From positions 1-7,938 of the forward strand of contig CALGRQ010000335.1 of assembly GCA_937880795.1 (NCBI GenBank): a DNA stretch of 7,938 nucleotides, read 5' to 3'. The number at the start of each line of letters is the position of its first letter. The stretch's first letter is position 1. Positions 1-5,282 of the stretch are shown piece after piece. Made by a program: the position numbers and the translations under genes. Under the pieces are notes generated by a model. It worked only from the letters and a program-made list of their open reading frames with translations. It had not been told where the DNA came from and ran no database searches. Source of the DNA: an uncultured Dyadobacter sp. GTDB taxonomy: Bacteria > Bacteroidota > Bacteroidia > Cytophagales > Spirosomataceae.

Positions 1-11
1 TATTGGTACTA

Positions 12-46
12 CTTAGTAAGTAAACCGCTTAAATTCGCTTAGTAAG
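12..46. repeat. Pair of 9-bp direct repeats, near-palindromic
   Basis: CTTAGTAAG occurs at 12-20 and again at 38-46, 26 bp apart. Each copy is a near-palindrome (CTTA-G-TAAG), so the pair could be a protein-binding site belonging to whatever gene lies left of the window. The spacer holds a second short repeat, CGCTTA. No gene is visible in 1-117. With so short a motif in AT-rich sequence, chance is a real alternative. Confidence 0.25.
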
Positions 47-54
47 GAGCGACT

Positions 55-92
55 ATATAAAATAAGCCGGACACCACCTGGGCATCCGGCTT
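55..92 (-). terminator. Rho-independent terminator for the tdh-kbl transcript
   Basis: A perfect 8-bp inverted repeat, AAGCCGGA (64-71) and TCCGGCTT (85-92), encloses a 13-nt loop. Read on the minus strand, the stem is followed at once by TTATTTTATA, a T-rich tail. On the plus strand the stem is followed by CAAGTTAAG, so the signal is directional. It lies about 135 bp past the kbl stop, and kbl is the only visible gene it could serve. This gives the transcript a fairly long 3' untranslated region. Confidence 0.75.
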
Positions 93-227
93 CAAGTTAA
101 GAAAGGAATAGGAGTCTTGTCTAGTTGTTGATGAGTTCCTGATATTTAAGATCTGAATAGGGATCAACTACCGATTCAGTCAAATACTTTACTCCTAACC
201 CTCTTAACTGTTTGCTTTCGCAAATTC

Positions 228-1418
228 TTACTTAATAACACCAAGCTCCTTACCTACTTTTGTGAAAGCAGCCACGGCCTTTTCGAGATGTGCCTGGTCG
301 TGTCCGGCCGAGATTTGTACACGAATACGTGCCTTACCCTGCGGAACAACCGGATAAAAGAATCCAATTACATATATACCTTCATCAAGCAACTTAGCCG
401 CAAACTCCTGCGCCAATTTCGCATCGTACAGCATAATCGGTACAATGGGATGCTCCCCTGGTAGGATGTCAAAACCGGCCTCCGTAACCGCTTTACGAAA
501 ATAAGCGGTATTGGCTTCCAGTTTGTCACGAAGTGCCGTAGATGAAGTTAGAAGATCTAATACTTTAATGGAGGCCCCAACAATAGATGGTGCCAATGTA
601 TTTGAGAATAAATACGGTCTTGAACGTTGACGTAGAATTTCAACAATTTCTTTTTTAGCGGCAGTAAAACCACCAGATGCACCACCCAGCGCCTTACCGT
701 AGGTTCCGGTAATGATGTCAATCCGACCCATTACATTATGGTATTCATGGGTTCCTCTACCGGTTTTACCCATAAAACCTGATGCATGACATTCATCGAT
801 CATCACCATAGCACCATATTGCTCCACTAAATCACAGATTTTATCGAGTTGAGCAATGGTTCCATCCATAGAAAATACACCATCCGTAACGACCAAAATA
901 CGTCTGCTTCCCTGAGCCGCTTTCAACTGCGCTTCAAGATCTGCCATATCATTGTGTTTGTAGCGGAAACGTTTCGCTTTACACAAACGAATACCATCTA
1001 TAATGGATGCATGGTTTAATTCATCAGAAATAATGGCATCGCTTTCCCCCAAAAGAGGTTCAAAAACACCCCCATTGGCATCAAATGCAGCTGCATACAG
1101 GATGCAATCCTCTGTTCCTAAAAACGCTGCGGTTTTCCGCTCCAATTCTTTATGAATATCCTGCGTTCCGCAAATGAAGCGAACTGAAGACATACCAAAA
1201 CCGTGCGTTTCGATAGCCTCTATACCCGCCTTAATTACATCGGGGTGTGAAGATAGCCCCAGGTAGTTATTGGCACAAAAGTTCAAAACCTCTTTACCGT
1301 TATCTGTTGCAATTTGCGCAGCTTGAGGCGTAGTTATTACACGTTCTTTTTTATATAAACCAGCTTCTGTGATGGCATCAAGTTCCTGCTGAAGTTCTTG
1401 CTGAATTTTTCCGTACAT
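228..1418 (-). CDS. kbl: 2-amino-3-ketobutyrate CoA ligase (glycine C-acetyltransferase)
   Basis: This cytosolic PLP enzyme (EC 2.3.1.29) cleaves 2-amino-3-oxobutyrate with CoA to give glycine and acetyl-CoA, the second step of threonine degradation through threonine dehydrogenase. At 396 aa it is full length for the family (E. coli Kbl is 398). The alpha-oxoamine synthase landmarks are all present: FCANNYLGLSSHP at about 47-59, SVRFICGTQ at 78-86, the ring-stacking His136 in DELNHAS, DGVFSMDG at 179-186, Asp208 in DECHASG (pairs with the PLP pyridine nitrogen) and the Schiff-base lysine K242 in GTYGKALGGASGG. AON synthase, KAPA synthase (BioF) and ALA synthase share the fold. The near-identity to the Kbl-specific active-site stretch and the threonine dehydrogenase gene 45 bp upstream on the same strand settle the call. 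The start follows a TTTAAACGAAATCACC leader with no Shine-Dalgarno, as is usual in Bacteroidota. It is probably cotranscribed with the dehydrogenase. Confidence 0.97.
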   Translation of the reverse strand: MYGKIQQELQQELDAITEAGLYKKERVITTPQAAQIATDNGKEVLNFCANNYLGLSSHPDVIKAGIEAIETHGFGMSSVRFICGTQDIHKELERKTAAFLGTEDCILYAAAFDANGGVFEPLLGESDAIISDELNHASIIDGIRLCKAKRFRYKHNDMADLEAQLKAAQGSRRILVVTDGVFSMDGTIAQLDKICDLVEQYGAMVMIDECHASGFMGKTGRGTHEYHNVMGRIDIITGTYGKALGGASGGFTAAKKEIVEILRQRSRPYLFSNTLAPSIVGASIKVLDLLTSSTALRDKLEANTAYFRKAVTEAGFDILPGEHPIVPIMLYDAKLAQEFAAKLLDEGIYVIGFFYPVVPQGKARIRVQISAGHDQAHLEKAVAAFTKVGKELGVIK

Positions 1419-1463
1419 GGTGATTTCGTTTAAATGTATATGGAATCAATGACAATGATAAGA

Positions 1464-2420
1464 CTAGGCTTTTACAGTTTTATACTTTTTCTGTAATTCC
1501 ACGATCATTTCCTCCGTCATTTTGTCAAGCGTATAGGTTGGTCTCCATCCCCAATCCTTGCGGGCTACGGAGTCGTCGATATGCTGCGGCCAAGACTCCG
1601 CAATACCTTGACGGAAATCAGGCTTATAACTTATTTCGAATCCTGGAATAATTTTACGGATACTTTCTGCGATTTCCTTTGGAGAGAAACTCATCCCCGC
1701 AAGGTTATAGCTTGTTCTAAGGCTGATAGAATCCGCTGAGGCTTCCATCAAACGAACGGTTGCATCCATTGCATCGCTCATATAGATCATCGGCAAGGTG
1801 GTATTTTCCTGCAAGAAGCATTCAAAATGTTCTCCTTGTACCGCCTTGTGATATATATCCACGGCATAGTCGGTAGTTCCTCCACCAGGCATAGACTGAT
1901 AACTAATAATACCCGGGTAACGCAGAGAGCGAATGTCTAACCCATAACGTTTGAAGTAATAGTTAGACCAGTTTTCACCAGCCGCCTTGCTAATACCATA
2001 TACCGTGGATGGATCTAAATAAGAAAACTGATTGGCTGTTACATCAACCTGCTCTCCAAATACGGCAATCGAACTCGGATAAAATATCTTACGGACTCCA
2101 TGTTCACGTGCCACTTCCAACACATTGAAATAGGTCTGCATATTTATTTGCCAGGTATTTAACGGATCTTGCTCACCACGAGCCGACAAAATTGCCGCTA
2201 AGTGGTAGATCTGCGTAATCCCATATTTCTTGACAATTGCTGCCATACTTTTGGCATCCGCAGCATCCAATTTTTCAAAATAATCGGTCTTATGATCCGG
2301 TTCACGCAAATCCGACGCTACTACTCCATTTTCACCGTAAATTCCACGTAGATAGTCTACCAGTACAGAGCCAATTTGCCCGTTTGATCCAATCACTAAA
2401 ATACGTTCTGACTTCATCAT
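1464..2420 (-). CDS. tdh: L-threonine 3-dehydrogenase, SDR/NAD-epimerase type
   Basis: The protein is predicted to oxidise L-threonine to 2-amino-3-oxobutyrate with NAD+ (EC 1.1.1.103), supplying the substrate for the adjacent Kbl. Its 318 aa form an extended short-chain dehydrogenase of the GalE-like group. Visible landmarks are the Rossmann loop GSNGQIG (11-17), Asp37 at the end of the second strand (an NAD rather than NADP preference), HLAAILSARGE (73-83), the catalytic Ser in PSS (115-117), and the YxxxK pair Tyr141/Lys145 in VYGISKAAGE. LRYPGIIS and GGGTTDYA (about 167-186) are typical of the bacterial and animal GalE-like threonine dehydrogenases, such as that of Flavobacterium frigidimaris. 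It is unrelated to the zinc-dependent E. coli Tdh although it does the same job. Two consecutive ATG codons (2415-2420) are both possible starts; the first is used here. Sequence alone could also suggest a nucleotide-sugar epimerase, but the kbl neighbour and the substrate-loop motifs favour threonine dehydrogenase. Confidence 0.92.
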   Translation of the reverse strand: MMKSERILVIGSNGQIGSVLVDYLRGIYGENGVVASDLREPDHKTDYFEKLDAADAKSMAAIVKKYGITQIYHLAAILSARGEQDPLNTWQINMQTYFNVLEVAREHGVRKIFYPSSIAVFGEQVDVTANQFSYLDPSTVYGISKAAGENWSNYYFKRYGLDIRSLRYPGIISYQSMPGGGTTDYAVDIYHKAVQGEHFECFLQENTTLPMIYMSDAMDATVRLMEASADSISLRTSYNLAGMSFSPKEIAESIRKIIPGFEISYKPDFRQGIAESWPQHIDDSVARKDWGWRPTYTLDKMTEEMIVELQKKYKTVKA

Positions 2421-2588
2421 ATCACGAAATTGTTAAAAGCATAATTCACTTGCAATTTTGCCTTTTCGAATATTATTTTCAAGATATTGAAAGTTTCTCA
2501 GCGAATATTCCTGCACTATACAGAATCAAAAGAAAATATTACTTTTACGATTCAGAATATATTATAAATGCAGTAAATATTATGCCAC
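2421..2588. promoter_or_regulatory. Divergent promoter/operator region between tdh-kbl and the Lrp-type regulator
   Basis: This 168-bp AT-rich spacer must hold promoters for both directions. A near-match to the Bacteroidota -7 element (TACTTTTA, 7 of 8 to TAnnTTTG) sits at 2540-2547 facing the regulator, but I see no convincing -33 TTTG. No clear box faces tdh. The motif GAATATT recurs at 2468-2474 (preceded by TC), at 2503-2509 inside the palindrome GAATATTC, and as GAATATATT at 2555-2563. Lrp-family proteins bind several spaced AT-rich sites, so these are candidate operators. The operator reading is inference. Confidence 0.45.
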
Positions 2589-3050
2589 ATGGAGCAGCTC
2601 GATAAAATAGATACCAAAATCCTAAGAATCTTACAGAAAGATGCCAAGAAAACCACCAAGGAAATCGCCAATATGCTAAACCTTACGGTATCTCCGATTT
2701 ATGAACGGATCAGACGTCTGGAGAGTCTGGGATTTATAAAACAATATGTGGCTATACTCGACAAAAAGCTTATCAATCGTTCCGTCACCACGATCTGTCA
2801 GGTATCGATGCGTTACCACAACGAGGCTTTTATCGAAAAGTTTGAACAAGAAATTCAGGACCTGGAAGAGGTGCAGGAATGCTACCATATGGCCGGGCAA
2901 GTCGATTTCCTGTTAAAAATCAATGTAGGAAGTCTGGACGAATACCACGATTTTGTCAAGTATAAGCTATCCAAGATTGATAATATTGGCGTGCTTAACA
3001 GTACGTTTGTACTTAAGGAAATCAAGCACACTTCCGAGTTTTACATTTAA
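2589..3050 (+). CDS. Lrp/AsnC family transcriptional regulator
   Basis: This is a DNA-binding protein of the feast/famine (Lrp/AsnC) family, 153 aa, the normal length. The N-terminal winged helix-turn-helix spans about residues 5-55: LDKIDTKILRIL opens it, and the recognition helix is in NLTVSPIYERIRRLESLGFI. A RAM ligand-binding and oligomerisation domain follows at about 66-146, with the characteristic V-EC-HMAG-VDFLLK stretch (94-110) containing Gly103 and Asp106 of the effector site. Such proteins usually form octamers or dimers of dimers and respond to amino acids. The gene is divergent from tdh-kbl, and E. coli Lrp represses its own tdh-kbl operon, so local control of threonine catabolism and autoregulation are the natural inferences. 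The ligand cannot be read from the sequence. The start is the first in-frame ATG; an ATG at 2582 is out of frame. There is no Shine-Dalgarno. Confidence 0.93.
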   Translation: MEQLDKIDTKILRILQKDAKKTTKEIANMLNLTVSPIYERIRRLESLGFIKQYVAILDKKLINRSVTTICQVSMRYHNEAFIEKFEQEIQDLEEVQECYHMAGQVDFLLKINVGSLDEYHDFVKYKLSKIDNIGVLNSTFVLKEIKHTSEFYI

Positions 3051-3078
3051 GTCACAGGCGTAACTCTCGGCGCAGTAA

Positions 3079-4530
3079 TCATCTATTTCGAATGAGCAGA
3101 TGGGCGTCGTCACCCAAATCAATACTACGGTGTGTTTTGGCAGCTACTATGGAATCCAGAATGGGATCCTCACCATTCAAAAAGAACAGGTAGTCGGTTT
3201 CTTTGGCATCGTAAGCGATTGACAACCGCGCATATCTTTGGAAAGGCGTATGAATTTCGGAATAAGCTGATATTTCGGGCGAAAGAAAAATCCTGGAATT
3301 GGGCGGCACGTACTCGGAAATTTTATGCGTCTTCACATACATTTCATCTTCTACCTGATGCTTCAACTGATATACCATAACCACGATACATACCGTAGCC
3401 AGCCCCGGTATAACCAAACGTGGTATTCCTGAAAACCGGGACGACAATCGACTCAACCACTCAACCCCACAAGCTGCAAAGAATATACCCACGAAGGGAA
3501 GAGCTGGCATCAGGTAATAATCACCCTGCTTCACGCTTACAGACATTGGTAATATCACACAAACAATCATAAGCAATGAAAATCCGATTACCTTTTGTGT
3601 GTGACGCTTCAAGCCAATTTCCACACGTGTGAAGAAGCAAGTCAATATTAATCCAGCCAGAAATAACAGATGTGGAATTATGTTCTTGAATAGCAGGGTA
3701 ATCAGATATAAGTGAGAACTTAGGCCATCGCCCACTTTCTCCCTTTTTTTCGTGAGCGCTAAAACCACCTGGCCATGGAAATAGTTGGTTAAAAAGAAAT
3801 TGGACGGTGGATATAGCAGAACCGCTCCTAGAAGGAGCCCAAAACTCACGGTCATCAGCACCAATCCGCTTATAGCAGGCTTCGCCAATTTCAAGTCGAA
3901 AGCGAGACCATATAAAATCGGCAGCGCAAGCGGGAAAAGCCCAACCGGTCCCTTGGTCATACAGGCCAAAAATATCATTACGCCTGCCATAAGCCAATAC
4001 CCATAGGCCCGCTGGGCATAGAACGCTTTAAGTTGAAACAAACAGGAAGCCAGACAAAAAACCGCCATAGTGGTATCCAACAAATTGTTAGGCACACTCC
4101 ACCATACCACTTTTAGTCCATACCACATTAAAACGGGTAGCCAGGCTTGTCGTCGAATTTCCGCGTTATCCCTAAACAACTGTTTCCAAATCGCGGCAAT
4201 CAGGTATATACTTGCCAGCAGTACAATGAGGTTATATATATTTTCTGTCGCGGTAGTATCTCCCAAAATCCTAAACAGCAGAGATTCCATCCCAAACATC
4301 AGTGGAGGATGTTCGCAAAAAAATGCACATAACTGATTGTATGACAACCAAAAAGATTCGGCAAAATAGGGTTCCCATAAGGAACCCTGCCCCAACGCCA
4401 TGTTTCTGGCAATGGCTGCATAAGCCAGCCCATCTACAAAAAGTATATGATCCACCGACCTCGGAACAAAGGTCATAGCTATAAAGCAACTGGTTAATAA
4501 CCAGCCTATTTTACTTAAATTGATTACCAT
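3079..4530 (-). CDS. Membrane glycosyltransferase, GT-C fold (ArnT/PMT, GT39/GT83-like)
   Basis: This is a 483-aa polytopic inner-membrane protein that probably moves a sugar from a polyprenyl-phosphate donor to an envelope acceptor on the periplasmic side. Family signs are a first membrane helix (about 8-22) followed by the loop FVDGLAYAAIARNMALG with the likely catalytic Asp33, the conserved EHPPL (73-77) in the same periplasmic region, NNLLDT (148-153), MTKGPVGLFPLALP (191-204), and KQGDYYLMPALPF (334-346), the usual lipid-facing motif of ArnT-like enzymes. I count roughly ten hydrophobic segments up to about residue 388, then a soluble C-terminal tail of about 95 residues. The acceptor and sugar are unknown; lipid A, exopolysaccharide and protein O-glycosylation are all possible. 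No partner glycan gene is adjacent. It converges on the Lrp-type gene with 28 bp between stops and no evident terminator, so the two transcripts may overlap. The start ATG directly follows AAACTTTAA. Confidence 0.85.
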   Translation of the reverse strand: MVINLSKIGWLLTSCFIAMTFVPRSVDHILFVDGLAYAAIARNMALGQGSLWEPYFAESFWLSYNQLCAFFCEHPPLMFGMESLLFRILGDTTATENIYNLIVLLASIYLIAAIWKQLFRDNAEIRRQAWLPVLMWYGLKVVWWSVPNNLLDTTMAVFCLASCLFQLKAFYAQRAYGYWLMAGVMIFLACMTKGPVGLFPLALPILYGLAFDLKLAKPAISGLVLMTVSFGLLLGAVLLYPPSNFFLTNYFHGQVVLALTKKREKVGDGLSSHLYLITLLFKNIIPHLLFLAGLILTCFFTRVEIGLKRHTQKVIGFSLLMIVCVILPMSVSVKQGDYYLMPALPFVGIFFAACGVEWLSRLSSRFSGIPRLVIPGLATVCIVVMVYQLKHQVEDEMYVKTHKISEYVPPNSRIFLSPEISAYSEIHTPFQRYARLSIAYDAKETDYLFFLNGEDPILDSIVAAKTHRSIDLGDDAHLLIRNR

Positions 4531-4630
4531 TTAAAGTTTATTCACCATACTCTCCCTACAATTACTTACTTCCTGTGGAGGATTTAGTTGGGAGATATAT
4601 GAAGTTTCTTCCGTTGAAATTTTAGCTGCA

Positions 4631-4638
4631 CAAAACTA
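4631..4638 (-). promoter_or_regulatory. Candidate Bacteroidota -7 promoter box for the glycosyltransferase gene
   Basis: Read on the minus strand this is TAGTTTTG, a perfect match to the Bacteroidota -7 consensus TAnnTTTG, in the 167-bp gap upstream of the glycosyltransferase. It would start transcription roughly 90 nt before the ATG. No TTTG lies at the expected 19-21 bp upstream; the nearest is 33 bp away. The call therefore rests on the -7 box and its location alone. Confidence 0.35.
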
Positions 4639-4697
4639 CCCTTTTACTTCAATATAGTCTTGCCTCTATATCAAACGATGGTGACTTATGAAATCAA

Positions 4698-5219
4698 TTA
4701 ATAAGCTACACCTCTGATACGAATGGAGCTATTGTTATTTTTCGAATTTCGTTTCGTTATGATGTTAACCACGTTAATATCTTTCCTTGGGGAAGGGCCT
4801 TCAATCTTATCCACGATGATAGTCTGGATGTACTTCTCATCCAGCACATACAATTCGGCAGATTCTTTAATCAATTTTCCCGCTAGTTGAAAAACAACGG
4901 CTTTTCGATCCAATGAAGTATATTTTTCCCTTAGATCATTGAGTGTAATGATTTGAGGTTTGTAACCATTCTTCAAGGTGATGTAAAACACACCATCATA
5001 TTTCCCCAACTTTTCTACCATTTCCGGATTAATGGTGTACATTAAGGATTGATGCATGCGCTCATTATCCAGAAAAAAGTGGGAATTCTTTGCCAATTTT
5101 TGGCTAGGCACAACCGTAACCTTAATATTCGGTTTCTCCAGAGTTGTTATTCCCTCTGAAATTTGGGCATTGGCCGTAAAGCCACTCAAAACACTCAACA
5201 TGAAGATCAATTGTTTCAT
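4698..5219 (-). CDS. Small exported TonB-plug-like protein of unknown function
   Basis: I recognise no named family with certainty. The 173-aa product begins with a clear signal peptide (KQLIFMLSVLSGFTANAQ, cleavage probably after Ala18), so the mature protein is periplasmic or surface-associated. Two segments resemble the end of a TonB-receptor plug domain. FFLDNERMHQSLMYTINPEM runs into VFYITLK (48-83), echoing the usual DG...I.P..IE...VI.ITTK pattern. YVLDEKYIQTIIVDKI then leads to INVVNIITKR and finally SIRIRG (124-170). There is no beta-barrel and no lipobox. It lies 63 bp downstream of the MG2/plug gene on the same strand and is probably its operon partner. Such short plug-like ORFs are common beside surface protein genes in Sphingobacteriaceae, but their role is unknown. 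The length and clean signal peptide argue for a real gene rather than a remnant of a receptor. Confidence 0.8.
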   Translation of the reverse strand: MKQLIFMLSVLSGFTANAQISEGITTLEKPNIKVTVVPSQKLAKNSHFFLDNERMHQSLMYTINPEMVEKLGKYDGVFYITLKNGYKPQIITLNDLREKYTSLDRKAVVFQLAGKLIKESAELYVLDEKYIQTIIVDKIEGPSPRKDINVVNIITKRNSKNNNSSIRIRGVAY

Positions 5220-5282
5220 AATCTCACATTTTTAAAGTGTTAAAATCAACAAAACCTATATAAAAAATTCTTTACCGCCTTT

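Noticed and set aside
2237..2605. Plus-strand open frame of 122 codons overlapping the threonine dehydrogenase and the divergent spacer
   Set aside because: It is antisense to a well-supported gene, has no recognisable domain, and runs through the AT-rich promoter region into the start of the regulator gene in another frame.
3101..3116. Inverted repeat TGGG...CCCA as a bidirectional terminator at the lrp/glycosyltransferase junction
   Set aside because: A 4-bp stem with an 8-base loop inside the glycosyltransferase coding end is too weak, and no T-tract flanks it.
3521..3997. Minus-strand 158-codon open frame inside the glycosyltransferase gene
   Set aside because: It is a shifted-frame shadow of the membrane protein gene with no signal, helix pattern or family motif of its own.
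4652..4671. Inverted repeat ATATAG...CTATAT as a terminator for the 173-aa gene
   Set aside because: The stem is only 6 bp and almost all A-T, and no T-run follows it on the minus strand.
5235..5247. Possible -7 box (TAGGTTTTG) between the MG2/plug gene and the 173-aa gene
   Set aside because: The spacing is TAnnnTTTG rather than TAnnTTTG and there is no -33 element; the 63-bp gap is more simply explained by cotranscription.
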